Assembly (NCBI GenBank): GCA_018057705.1
Contig: JAGPDF010000029.1
Location: 1 to 53,469, forward strand
Direction of reading: 5' to 3'
DNA from: Thermoanaerobaculia bacterium
GTDB lineage: Bacteria > Acidobacteriota > Thermoanaerobaculia > Multivoradales > JAGPDF01
Length of the DNA stretch: 53,469 nt
Made by a program: the position numbers and the translations under genes
Shown: piece after piece, positions 18,322-27,058 of the stretch
Position numbering within the stretch: position 1 is the first letter of the stretch
Layout of the letters: each line of letters starts with the position of its first letter
The notes under the pieces: model-generated
What the model was told of the DNA's origin: nothing
The model's database searches: none
The model's input: only the letters and a program-made list of their open reading frames with translations

Positions 18322-18357
18322 ACTGGGTTACGCGGTCGCGCGTGTCGCGGCGGCTCA
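18322..18357 (-). promoter_or_regulatory. Bipartite promoter-like element before FG-GAP paralogue 1
   Basis: Read toward the gene: TGAGCCGCCGCG, 13 bases, CGTAACC, 4 bases, ATG. The same two boxes at the same spacings precede FG-GAP paralogue 4, while the 13-base spacer differs. With transcription starting at or near the ATG, the boxes sit where -35 and -10 elements would. Candidate target of the nearby sigma factor (inference). Confidence 0.45.
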
Positions 18358-18371
18358 GTCCGACCGCCGCG

Positions 18372-20030
18372 TCAGGGAAGGAGCGTCGACCACTCGAGTG
18401 CGTCGTCGCTCTCGAAGCCATCGACGAAGAGTTGGCCGTAGACGACCGCCGCAGCGCCGACCGCTTCGCTCGCGCCGAGTGAGCGCGCCGGCGCGCCGAT
18501 CACGAGGTCGCCGAAGCCGTTGCCGTCGAAATCGCCCACCGCCAGGGTGCGGCCGAATGCGGCGTCGAGCTCGGACTCCCCTGGCCGCTCGGCGATCATG
18601 CCGAGAGGGTAGCTCGCGGGAGAGAGCCCGCGAGCGATGACGCCCTCCGACAATCCGGCAGGTCGGCCGCTGAAGACCGTCACGCCCCCGGCGTTCGTCA
18701 ACCCCAAGGCGTAGTCCTCGCCACTAGCGCCGACGGCCAAGTCCGCGAAGCCATCGCCGTTGAAATCCGCCGACGCCAGGGCGACGCCGAAATGGTCGAA
18801 GGGCTCCAAAGCTCCCCCCTGTTCGTCGAAGAGAAGGCTCGATCCACCGAACGAGATCCCTTCTGCAGACCCGTAGGCCACGACCACGGCCCCCTCGTTC
18901 CCTTGGTCGGGGAGGACATCTTCGCCGACGATGCCCATGGCGAGATCATCGAAGCCGTCGCCGTTCCAGTCGCCCGCGGCGAGCGCGAAGCCGAAGAGAT
19001 CCGTCACCTCGCCCGATTCACCGAAATCGTCCTGCTCGAGCCACTGATGGTCGCTGAAGATCAGTGAGAGAGGGCTGCCGTAGACCACGAGCACCGCGCC
19101 GGCGCCCCCGACTTCGCCCGGGACGCCGACTGCGAGATCGTCGAAGCCGTCGTGGTCGAAGTCGCCCGTCGCCAGCGCGTGGCCGAACATGCCATCCACC
19201 GATGGACTTTCGGGCAGGCCGTCGAGACCCGGCGAAAGGAGGTAGCCGCCGATGCTCCCGCCGGCGTCGAGGTTGATCACCATCGCCGAGCCGCCGCGAC
19301 AGGGCGTCAGGCCGCAAAGTGCGACGTCCTGGGGGATGCCGACCACAAGGTCGTCCCTGCCGTCGCCGTTGAAGTCGCCGAAGGCTACCGCCGCGCCGAA
19401 GTTCTCGTCCGCGAATCCCGGGCCCGGCAGACCGCCTCCCGCGACTTGCGAGAACGAGTACTGCGCCACGCGCTGGATCCGCCCGTCGGCGTTGTGTCGA
19501 CCGAGGTGCAGCTGCACGCCGCCCATGCTGCGGACGCTCGCGCCGTCGAAGGAGTCGTTGCCGGGAAGCCCGACGGCGAGATCGTCGCGCCCGTCGCCGT
19601 CGAAGTCGCCCGCGGCGAGAGCGTAGCCGTAGCGATCGAGCGCCTGCGCGGGATCGACCGCGTTGTCCCAAGGCACCAGCGGCAGCACCGAATCGAGCGC
19701 GCCGACGGGCGCCCCGAACCGCACCTGCACGGAGCCGGCGTCGGGGATTCCCGGCAGCCAGTCGTCGTGGGGCGCCCCCACCGCGAGGTCGTCGTAGCCG
19801 TCGGCATTGAAGTCGCCGGCCGCCATCCCGAAGCCGAAGAGCGCTCCCGCCTCCGGACCGACCGGAGAGTCCCCCTCTTCGAGAAAGAGCTGCGCGCCCG
19901 CCGCGCAGAGACCGACCGCAGGGCGGGCTTCGACGCCCGCGTACGCCGCGGAGCTGAGCGCCCCGAGCTCGGCGATCGCGGCGACCGCGCCGATTGCAGC
20001 GATCGCGCGCACTCGAGCCCGAGCCGTCAC
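18372..20030 (-). CDS. Secreted FG-GAP beta-propeller protein, paralogue 2
   Basis: The 552-residue protein starts at a GTG in a GTGA overlap with paralogue 3; this start gives an alanine-rich signal peptide ending A-A-Y-A-G, whereas the open frame upstream is arginine-rich shadow sequence. Seven FG-GAP blades follow (for example G-D-F-N-A-D-G-Y-D-D-L-A-V-G-A-P). The blade-3 cysteine pair is C-G-L-T-P-C. The protein ends L-F-V-D-G-F-E-S-D-D-A-L-E-W-S-T-L-L-P. Like paralogue 1 it lacks the extra C-D-P-x-x-x-R-C insert in blade 1. Secreted, function unknown. Confidence 0.87.
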   Translation of the reverse strand: MTARARVRAIAAIGAVAAIAELGALSSAAYAGVEARPAVGLCAAGAQLFLEEGDSPVGPEAGALFGFGMAAGDFNADGYDDLAVGAPHDDWLPGIPDAGSVQVRFGAPVGALDSVLPLVPWDNAVDPAQALDRYGYALAAGDFDGDGRDDLAVGLPGNDSFDGASVRSMGGVQLHLGRHNADGRIQRVAQYSFSQVAGGGLPGPGFADENFGAAVAFGDFNGDGRDDLVVGIPQDVALCGLTPCRGGSAMVINLDAGGSIGGYLLSPGLDGLPESPSVDGMFGHALATGDFDHDGFDDLAVGVPGEVGGAGAVLVVYGSPLSLIFSDHQWLEQDDFGESGEVTDLFGFALAAGDWNGDGFDDLAMGIVGEDVLPDQGNEGAVVVAYGSAEGISFGGSSLLFDEQGGALEPFDHFGVALASADFNGDGFADLAVGASGEDYALGLTNAGGVTVFSGRPAGLSEGVIARGLSPASYPLGMIAERPGESELDAAFGRTLAVGDFDGNGFGDLVIGAPARSLGASEAVGAAAVVYGQLFVDGFESDDALEWSTLLP

Positions 20031-21745
20031 GGCGCCACCGCCGACCACTCGAGCGCGTCCGCGCTCTCGAAACCGTCGACGAAGAGCTGACCGTAGACCA
20101 CGGCGACGGCGCCCACGGCGGTAGCCGGCAGGAGATCGCGACCCGGGGCTCCTAATGCCAGGTCGTCGAAGCCGTTGCCGTCGAAGTCTCCCGTCGCGAG
20201 CGCTGCGCCGAATCCGGCGTGCTCGTCCGACTCGCCCGGACGCTCGGCGATGAGCCCCCAGGGGTAGAGGTGGGGCAAGAGATGCCGCGCCGGACTTCCC
20301 ACCAGTCCGAGGAAGGCGCCGCGAATGAGCACCGCTGCGCCGCTCGATTCTCCCGCAGAGGCAGTGTCCTCGCCGGCCATTCCGACGACGAGATCGTCGT
20401 AGCCGTCGGCGTCGAAGTCGCCGGCGGTGAGCGCCGAGCCGAAGCGATCGCCCGCCTCCGAGCCGCTGCCGAAGATGCCGTCTTCGGTCAGCCATGGCGC
20501 TTGCTCGGTCAGCAGGCCCGCGGTGGAGCCGTAGCTGACGATGACCTCGCCGGAGTCGATTCGATCCGGGCCGGCGCCATCCTCTCCCGGAGCCCCCATC
20601 GCCAGATCGTCGTAACCGTCGTGGTTGAAATCACCGGCGGCGAGGGTCTTGCCGAACTCGTCTCCGGCCTCCGCCGTCTCGCCGAAGCTGCCCTGGAAAA
20701 AGAACTGGTGCTCGGCGAAGAGCAGGGAGAACGGGCTGCCGTAGACCACCAGAACTGCACCCCATCCGTCACGGTGAGGAATGCCGGTCGCGAGGTCGTC
20801 GTAGCCGTCGCCGTTGAAGTCGCCGGTGGCCACTGCCCAGCCGACCTGGTCCTGGTCGGCCTGCGCGCCGGGAAGCCCCGGGGCGCCGAGGAACATCGAG
20901 TAGCCTCCGACCTCGCCCGCATCGTTGAGGTCGATCACCATCACCGACCCGGATCGGCAGGGAGCTGGACCGCATCCACCTCGACTGTAGGGAATGCCGA
21001 CAGCGAGGTCGTCCTTCTGGTCGCCGTTGAAGTCGCCGAAGGCGACCGCGAAACCGAACAGCTCGAACGCAGAGGGAAAACCGGGAAGTCCCGAGCCCGG
21101 AGCCTTCGAGAACGAGTGTTCGGCGATGGGTTGGAGCGTCCCGCTGCCCGCCGGCCTCCCCAAGTGGAGCTGTACCGCTCCCGCCTGGACCAAGGAGCCG
21201 GTCGTCGGCACGAAGTTGAAGGGGACGCCCACGGCAAGGTCGTCGAACCCGTCGCCGTTCCAGTCGCCGGCGGCGAGAGCGTGGCCATAGCGCTCCTCCG
21301 CCTGCGCGAGATCGAGCGGGTTGGCCACCGGCGAGAGCACCACCCGGTTCGCGAGCGGCGTGGCGGGCGACCCGAGGCGGACCTGCGCCGAACCGCAGCG
21401 CAAGTTCACCGGATCGCAAGGGTTGGCCGGGATACCCGCAGCGAGGTCGTCGAAGCCGTCGCCGTTGAAGTCACCGACGGCGAGAGAGGCACCGAGACCG
21501 TCGGAGCTCCCCGGACTGTGGGGATAGCTCCCCTCTTCGAGCCAGAGCTGAGCGCCCTTGGCCGAGAGGCCGATCGAGTGGCGGCCCTGGGCCAGCGCCG
21601 AGGAGGCGCCGAGGACGCACAGAAGTATCGCGAGCCCAGCCGCAATCGGCACCACCAAGTGGCGAAGGCGGAAGGCCCGCCGCGCACGAGCCGTCCTCCG
21701 AGCCCCACTCCATCCGGATCGCACGTCCTTCCACCGCGCGTTCAC
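20027..21745 (-). CDS. Secreted FG-GAP beta-propeller protein, paralogue 3
   Basis: The 572-residue protein begins at a GTG overlapping the stop of paralogue 4 (GTGA). Its N-terminus is longer and basic, with the hydrophobic signal at about 30-48 ending A-S-S-A-L-A-Q. Seven FG-GAP blades follow. Two cysteine inserts are seen: C-D-P-V-N-L-R-C in blade 1 (shared only with paralogue 4) and C-G-P-A-P-C in blade 3 (shared by all). The end is L-F-V-D-G-F-E-S-A-D-A-L-E-W-S-A-V-A-P. Its closest relative is paralogue 4. An in-frame methionine-like start six codons earlier lies inside the previous gene and is less likely. Confidence 0.87.
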   Translation of the reverse strand: MNARWKDVRSGWSGARRTARARRAFRLRHLVVPIAAGLAILLCVLGASSALAQGRHSIGLSAKGAQLWLEEGSYPHSPGSSDGLGASLAVGDFNGDGFDDLAAGIPANPCDPVNLRCGSAQVRLGSPATPLANRVVLSPVANPLDLAQAEERYGHALAAGDWNGDGFDDLAVGVPFNFVPTTGSLVQAGAVQLHLGRPAGSGTLQPIAEHSFSKAPGSGLPGFPSAFELFGFAVAFGDFNGDQKDDLAVGIPYSRGGCGPAPCRSGSVMVIDLNDAGEVGGYSMFLGAPGLPGAQADQDQVGWAVATGDFNGDGYDDLATGIPHRDGWGAVLVVYGSPFSLLFAEHQFFFQGSFGETAEAGDEFGKTLAAGDFNHDGYDDLAMGAPGEDGAGPDRIDSGEVIVSYGSTAGLLTEQAPWLTEDGIFGSGSEAGDRFGSALTAGDFDADGYDDLVVGMAGEDTASAGESSGAAVLIRGAFLGLVGSPARHLLPHLYPWGLIAERPGESDEHAGFGAALATGDFDGNGFDDLALGAPGRDLLPATAVGAVAVVYGQLFVDGFESADALEWSAVAP

Positions 21746-23397
21746 TGGGTCACCCCCGACCACTCGAGCGCGTCGCCGCTGTCGAAGCCATCGAGGAAGA
21801 ACTGGCCGTAGACGACGCCGACCGCGCCGACCGAGATGCTCGGCGCGAGCTGTCGTTCGGGCGCGCCGATGGCCAGGTCAGCGAAGCCGTTGCCGTCGAA
21901 GTCGCCGGCGGCGAGCTCCGCGCCGAAGCTCGCGAACACGTCCGTCTCCCCCGGGCGCTCGGCGATCATGCCGATGGGGGAGTTGCCGGGCGAGAGTTGC
22001 CGCGAGGGGCTCCCCGCGAGCCCGGACTCACGCCCCAGGATCACCGTCACGGCGCCGCTCCCGGCGCCGGCCATACCGCTCTCGCCAGCCGCGCCGATGG
22101 CGAGGTCCGTCTTCCCGTCGCCGTTCCAGTCACCAGCGGTGAGCGCCGAACCGAAGCGATCCTCGCTCTCCGAGCCGCTGCCGAAGATCCCGTCTTCGGA
22201 GAGCCACGGCGCCCCATCGAGGCGGAGACCGCCGGCGGAGCCGTAGCTCACGATCACCAGACCGACGTTGAACTGGCCGGCGCCGGCGAGGTCTTCGCCC
22301 GGGGCACCCATCGCCAGGTCGGCGTACCCATCGTGATTGAAGTCTCCTGCGGACAGCGTCCGGCCGAAGCCGTCGCCCACCTCCGGCAACTCGCCGAAGC
22401 TCCCCTGATCCAGCAACTGGTGGTCGCCGAAGAGGAGCGAGAACTCACTCCCATAGACCACCAGCACGGCGCCCACACCGTCGCGCTGCGGGATGCCGGT
22501 CGCGAGGTCGGCGTAGCCGTCGCCATCGAAGTCGCCGGCCGCCACCGCATAGCCGTATTCGTCGTTTGCCGCCGGGAGCCCCGGGAGCCCCTGCCGGCCG
22601 AGGCTCATCGGGTACCCGCCGAGACTCAGGTTGTCGTCGAGATCGATCACCATCACCGCGCCGGCCGCGCACGGCGTCGCGCCGCAGAGATTGCGGTCGT
22701 AAGGGATGCCGACCGCGAGATCGTCCTTGAGGTCGCCGTTGAAGTCACCGAAGGCGACGGCGTGGCCGAACCCCTCCGACGCCGAGGGAGTTCCAGGGAG
22801 AACGCCGAGCGCACCCTCCGCGAAGGAGTACGTGGCGATCGCTTGCAGCGGTTGGAGCGCCGACGGCAGACCGAAGTGCAGCTGCAGGCCCCCTGCCGGC
22901 ACCAGGGAGACGCCTGCGTGGACGAGGTTCCGGGGAACGCCGACGGCGAGATCGTCGCGCCCATCGCCGTTGAAATCGCCCGCGGCGAGCGCCGACCCAT
23001 AGCCTTCGTCCTGGTTTGCGGGGTCATTGCTGTTGGGCACGGGAGACAGCACGATCCGGCTCGTGAGCGCGGCCGACGCCGCGCCCATGCGCACCTGCAC
23101 CGCGCCACAGCGAATCTCCTGCGGGTCGCAGGCGTTCCCCGGCGCCCCCGAAGCGAGATCGGCGAAACCGTCGCCGTTGAAATCGCCGGCCGCGAGCGCG
23201 CTGCCGAACCTGTCGGAGTTCCCTGGATTGTGCGGATCGACCCCCTCTTCGAGCCAGAGCTGCGCGTACTTGGCTTGAAGACCGATGGTGTGCCGACCCT
23301 GCGCGAGGGCCGGAGAGAGCGCCAGGATCGCGATGGAGCCGGCGATCGCTGGGGCTAGAAGTCGGACGAATCGCGGGTGCATGGAGTTCTTGTTCAT
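21742..23397 (-). CDS. Secreted FG-GAP beta-propeller protein, paralogue 4 (first gene of the series)
   Basis: The 551-residue protein has a signal peptide (1-33, ending L-S-P-A-L-A-Q) and seven FG-GAP blades. Blade 1 has C-D-P-Q-E-I-R-C and blade 3 has C-G-A-T-P-C. The C-terminus is F-F-L-D-G-F-D-S-G-D-A-L-E-W-S-G-V-T-Q, the only copy with F-D-S. The gene heads the leftward series and diverges from a sigma-factor gene 116 bp away. There is no Shine-Dalgarno sequence; instead a CGTAACC box lies four bases before the ATG, shared with paralogue 1. Role unknown, presumably extracellular binding or surface structure. Confidence 0.88.
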   Translation of the reverse strand: MNKNSMHPRFVRLLAPAIAGSIAILALSPALAQGRHTIGLQAKYAQLWLEEGVDPHNPGNSDRFGSALAAGDFNGDGFADLASGAPGNACDPQEIRCGAVQVRMGAASAALTSRIVLSPVPNSNDPANQDEGYGSALAAGDFNGDGRDDLAVGVPRNLVHAGVSLVPAGGLQLHFGLPSALQPLQAIATYSFAEGALGVLPGTPSASEGFGHAVAFGDFNGDLKDDLAVGIPYDRNLCGATPCAAGAVMVIDLDDNLSLGGYPMSLGRQGLPGLPAANDEYGYAVAAGDFDGDGYADLATGIPQRDGVGAVLVVYGSEFSLLFGDHQLLDQGSFGELPEVGDGFGRTLSAGDFNHDGYADLAMGAPGEDLAGAGQFNVGLVIVSYGSAGGLRLDGAPWLSEDGIFGSGSESEDRFGSALTAGDWNGDGKTDLAIGAAGESGMAGAGSGAVTVILGRESGLAGSPSRQLSPGNSPIGMIAERPGETDVFASFGAELAAGDFDGNGFADLAIGAPERQLAPSISVGAVGVVYGQFFLDGFDSGDALEWSGVTQ

Positions 23398-23433
23398 GAC
23401 CGGTTACGCGCAGCGGTCCACCGCCGCGGCTCA
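23398..23433 (-). promoter_or_regulatory. Bipartite promoter-like element before FG-GAP paralogue 4
   Basis: TGAGCCGCGGCG, 13 bases, CGTAACC, 4 bases, ATG. Eighteen of the 19 box bases match the element at 18322-18357, with both spacings identical and a diverged spacer. It lies in the intergenic region shared with the divergent sigma-factor gene. Confidence 0.48.
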
Positions 23434-23499
23434 CCGCGCGCGAGCGCGGCTCGGCGCAAGGCCCGGCGGCAGGCGAGAGACGCCCCTCTCCTTCGAGAG

Positions 23500-23505
23500 T
23501 AGAAT
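23500..23505 (+). promoter_or_regulatory. -10-like TAGAAT directly before the sigma-factor gene
   Basis: TAGAAT ends eight bases before the ATG at 23514 and follows a small CTCTC/GAGAG hairpin (23486-23499). If used, transcription would begin at or near the ATG and the message would be almost leaderless. No matching -35 hexamer is obvious. Confidence 0.42.
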
Positions 23506-23513
23506 CCGCCTCC

Positions 23514-24095
23514 ATGAACCGCCCGGCGCGCTCCGCCGTCGACATCACGGACCTGCTGCGCGCCTGGCGCGCCGGCGGCGCCGACGCCTCCGAAGAGCTG
23601 CTGGCGAAGATCTACGGCGCGTTGAAGAAGATCGCCGCTTCGCAGCTGCGCCGGGAGCGCGCCGCCCACACCCTGCAGACCACAGCGCTGGTCAACGAGG
23701 CCTTTCTCCGCCTGCTCGACCAGCAGCGCGTCGATTGGCGGGATCGCGCCCACTTCTTCGGCCTCGCGGCGACGATGATGCGGCGGATCCTGGTCGACTA
23801 CGCCCGCGCCCGGAACGCCCAGAAACGCCAGCTTCCGGGCGAGCACGCAGCCCTCTCGATCACTTCCGTGCATCTGCCCGACCTGGATCTGCTCGATCTG
23901 GATCGCGCGCTTTCCCGCCTTGCGGAGGACCATCCCCGGCAGGCGCGGGTGGTCGAGATGCGCTATTTCGCGGATCTGGAGATCGAGGAGATCGCCGACG
24001 TCCTCGAGATCTCCCCGGCCACGGTCAAGCGCGATTGGCAGTTCGCCCGTGTCTGGCTGCGGGCCGAGCTCGCGGGCGGGCCGCCCGCGACCTGA
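23514..24095 (+). CDS. ECF-like sigma factor (TIGR02999 type), first copy
   Basis: The 193-residue protein has sigma region 2 (about 15-85: T-T-A-L-V-N-E-A-F-L-R-L and M-R-R-I-L-V-D-Y-A-R-A-R-N-A) and sigma region 4 (about 125-185: E-M-R-Y-F-A-D-L-E-I-E-E-I-A-D-V-L and V-K-R-D-W). This is the TIGR02999 acidobacterial/planctomycete sigma-70-like type, typically found beside Ser/Thr kinases and not beside a classical anti-sigma factor. The kinase gene follows on the same strand after 128 bp. It diverges from the FG-GAP series, which carries a bipartite promoter-like element. Those genes are therefore candidate targets. Confidence 0.9.
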   Translation: MNRPARSAVDITDLLRAWRAGGADASEELLAKIYGALKKIAASQLRRERAAHTLQTTALVNEAFLRLLDQQRVDWRDRAHFFGLAATMMRRILVDYARARNAQKRQLPGEHAALSITSVHLPDLDLLDLDRALSRLAEDHPRQARVVEMRYFADLEIEEIADVLEISPATVKRDWQFARVWLRAELAGGPPAT

Positions 24096-24223
24096 GCCGC
24101 CCCACAGCAGGGGCGAGGCTCGAGATGAGCAAGATTCCGCAAGCACCGATCCCTCTGGATCAGCTAGCTTGATGGACCGGAGAGCGCCACGGTGGCAGCG
24201 CACCGTGGGTGATCCGGAAGATC

Positions 24224-27046
24224 ATGTTGGCGCCTCCAGAATCCCTTCCCGACCTTTTCGCTCGCGCGCTCGATCTCGACGAGGTGGCGCGCCGCGCGCT
24301 GCTCGAACGGACCCTGGGGGAGAACCGGGAGCTCGGCGAAGGTCTCGCGCGTCTGCTCGAGAATCTGACCGAGCAGGCCTCACCGATCGATCGATCTCCC
24401 TGGCGCGAGCTCGATGAGAGCGGTGAAGGCGCCGGCGCAATTCCGGCGCGGATCGGCCCCTACAGCATCGTTCGCGAGCTCGGTCGCGGCGGCATGGCAC
24501 GCGTCTACCTCGCCGAGGAGAGAACCGATCTCTTCGCACGCACCCTTGCCGTCAAGGTCCTCGACCGCGCGCCTTTCGACGATGGCGCGATCCGCCGCTT
24601 CCGCGACGAGGTACGGATCCTCTCCTCGCTCGAGCATCCGGGAATCGCCCGATTCCTCCACGGTGGCAGAACGGACGACGGCGTCTGGTTCCTGGCGCTC
24701 GAGCACGTCGACGGCGACGATCTCCTCTCCTGGTGTCGCGCGCATTCGCTTTCCGTCCGGGCGCGCGTCGAGAGCTTTGTCGAAGCGCTCGACGCGATCA
24801 GCTTCGCCCATGACCGCGGCATCGTCCATCGCGACCTCAAGCCGGATCATCTCCTCATCGACCGCGCCGGGCGACCGCGGCTGCTCGACTTCGGCATCTC
24901 GAAGCTCGTCGACCCTGAGCCGGGAGGGGGTCGAGCGGCGACACGCACGGACGCTCGCGCCTTGACGCCCGCCTACGCCAGCCCTGAGCAGTTCCGCGGC
25001 GAATCGGCGACGCCCGCCTCGGACGTCTACTCGCTGGGAGCGATCCTCTATGAGCTCCTCGTCGGCCGGCGCCCGTTCGCCGAGATCGAGTCCGAGCGCT
25101 CGCGCTTCGAGCGCGCGGTGCTCGAAACCGATCCCGAGGCGCCGTCGAGCGTCGCGCGTCGGTTTGCGATGTCCGGAGGGCTCGACGCCACGACCGACTC
25201 CGCAACGGCCTGGTCGGGCGAACTCGCGCGCGACCTCGACGCGATCTGCCTCAAGGCACTGCGCAAAGTGCCGACCGAGCGCTACCGCGACGCCAACGAG
25301 CTGGCGAGCGACCTGCGCCGCTTCCTCGACGGGCGACCCGTGGCGGCGCGGCGCGGTGGTTGGCGCTATCGTCTGACCCGATTCGCGCGACGCCATCGCC
25401 ACCAACTGGCCGTGGGCGCGGCACTTCTCGTCGCCTCCGTCGCCGTCGCCTTCGCCCTGTCCCGCGGCGGCGCGCCCGCCGAGCCTCCGTCGCCTCGCCC
25501 GTTTCCCTTCTCCGAGCTCGGGTCCCTCGAGGTCGAGGACCTCCGTCGCCGGTTCGCCGAGACCCCTGAGGACGTGGAGACCGGATCGGCCCTCTCCCTG
25601 CGGCTGCTGCGCGACCAGAGTTTCGAACAGGCCCGTCTGGTGCTCGCCAGCCTGCGCCAGATTCCGGGACAGGAGCAGCATCCGCTGATCGACTACGTGG
25701 AGGCGCAACTCGCCTCCAACCAGAACGAACCGCATCGCGCGCTGGTCCATCTGACGCGCGCGCGAGACCGAGCCTTGCTCGCCGGGCGCGGCGACCTTCT
25801 GGGACAGATCCGCGCCTCTCGCGGCCGGCTGCTCGCGACTCTCGGACGGCGCTCCGAAGCCGGGCGCGAGATGGAGATGGCCTTGCGCGACTTCGAGACC
25901 ACCTCCGATCATGCCTCGCAGTCGCGCGTGCTGAACGACCTCGCGATCGAGCAGTTGCAGCGCGGCGAGCTCGATCGCGGCGAGCAACTCCTCGAGCGCG
26001 CGATCGCCGAAGCGCAAACTGCCGACAACTTTCCCGGAACCATGATCTTCAACCTGGCGTGCGTACAGATGGTGCGGGGCCGACCCGACCTCGCTGAGAT
26101 CCGCCTGCGCGGGTTGGTGGAAGCTCGCCGCGCGGGCCCGAACCGACGCCAGCTCGGCGAGGCGCTCGCCCAGCTGGCGCGCGCACTGGCGCAGCAGGGC
26201 CGTGGCGGCGAGGCCGAGCCGCTGCGCGAGGAGGCGCTCGCCCTTCTGCAGCCGGCCAGTGGCAGCGGCCAGCTGAAGTATCTGCTTCACCTCTCGGGCG
26301 AGCTGGAGCTCGAACGCGGCAATCTGGAGGCCGTCGAACCTCTCGTGGGTCTCCTGCGGAGCGCCTCCGAGAGCGCTGGTGAGGCGCTCGCGCTCGCCCT
26401 GGCGATCGAGCTCGAGGCCCGCGCTCACGCGGCGCGCGGGCAGTTTGTCGAGGCGAGAGAGCGCTTCGCCGAAGCTCGACGGCTGTTCACGGAGGGGGGC
26501 GAGCTCGACGCCGCTGCAGAGTGCGGCGCAGCCGAAGCGGCAGCGGAGGTACGCGGGGCGAACTTCACCGCCGCCGAGAGCGCTTCGCTGGGCTCTCCCG
26601 AGCGCCTGTCGGCGGGAGCGGAAGGCAGCCGGATGGTCGTCCTCGCGCGAGCCATAAGGGTGCGGGCGGCGCTCGGCGAGGGGCGCGCAGCGGAGGCGTG
26701 GGAGCTCTTCGCGACGTTGCCCGACGACAGCCGTTCCCCCGCCGTCGATGTGCGATCGGCTTATCTGCTCGCCCGCGGAGGCCTCGCTGCGGCCGCGCGG
26801 CAGTTCGACGACAGCCGCCGCGATTTCGAGCAGGTCATCCGGGAAGCCCGGGCCGCTGGACGAAAGCTCGAGGAGCTCGACGCTCGACTCGAGCTCGCTG
26901 CGCTCCAGCTTGCCGCCGACGGTCCGCAGCGCGCTGCGGCCACTGCCCAGGACGTCGCCGTCGAGGCCCGGCGGCTCGGTCTCGGCGGAGTCGAGTCTCG
27001 CGCCCGGTCGATCGAGGCCGTGTTGGCACTCCTCAGGGCCCGCTAG
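24224..27046 (+). CDS. Membrane Ser/Thr protein kinase with repeat-rich extracytoplasmic C-terminus, first copy
   Basis: The 940-residue protein has an N-terminal helical segment of the D-L-F-x-x-A-L-x-L-x-x-x-x-R type (residues 5-50), a Hanks-type kinase domain (about 80-370) with G-R-G-G-M, A-V-K-V-L, H-R-D-L-K-P, D-F-G and S-P-E-Q, one transmembrane helix (about 390-410) and a long TPR-like alpha-helical region to the end. The metal-binding asparagine of the catalytic loop is histidine (H-R-D-L-K-P-D-H-L-L). ATG 24224 was chosen because GGAAG lies four bases upstream; GTG 24209 is possible. By analogy with sigma-kinase pairs such as PknT/EcfP, it may phosphorylate the adjacent sigma factor. 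Confidence 0.87.
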   Translation: MLAPPESLPDLFARALDLDEVARRALLERTLGENRELGEGLARLLENLTEQASPIDRSPWRELDESGEGAGAIPARIGPYSIVRELGRGGMARVYLAEERTDLFARTLAVKVLDRAPFDDGAIRRFRDEVRILSSLEHPGIARFLHGGRTDDGVWFLALEHVDGDDLLSWCRAHSLSVRARVESFVEALDAISFAHDRGIVHRDLKPDHLLIDRAGRPRLLDFGISKLVDPEPGGGRAATRTDARALTPAYASPEQFRGESATPASDVYSLGAILYELLVGRRPFAEIESERSRFERAVLETDPEAPSSVARRFAMSGGLDATTDSATAWSGELARDLDAICLKALRKVPTERYRDANELASDLRRFLDGRPVAARRGGWRYRLTRFARRHRHQLAVGAALLVASVAVAFALSRGGAPAEPPSPRPFPFSELGSLEVEDLRRRFAETPEDVETGSALSLRLLRDQSFEQARLVLASLRQIPGQEQHPLIDYVEAQLASNQNEPHRALVHLTRARDRALLAGRGDLLGQIRASRGRLLATLGRRSEAGREMEMALRDFETTSDHASQSRVLNDLAIEQLQRGELDRGEQLLERAIAEAQTADNFPGTMIFNLACVQMVRGRPDLAEIRLRGLVEARRAGPNRRQLGEALAQLARALAQQGRGGEAEPLREEALALLQPASGSGQLKYLLHLSGELELERGNLEAVEPLVGLLRSASESAGEALALALAIELEARAHAARGQFVEARERFAEARRLFTEGGELDAAAECGAAEAAAEVRGANFTAAESASLGSPERLSAGAEGSRMVVLARAIRVRAALGEGRAAEAWELFATLPDDSRSPAVDVRSAYLLARGGLAAAARQFDDSRRDFEQVIREARAAGRKLEELDARLELAALQLAADGPQRAAATAQDVAVEARRLGLGGVESRARSIEAVLALLRAR

Positions 27047-27058
27047 TCCGAACTGGCT

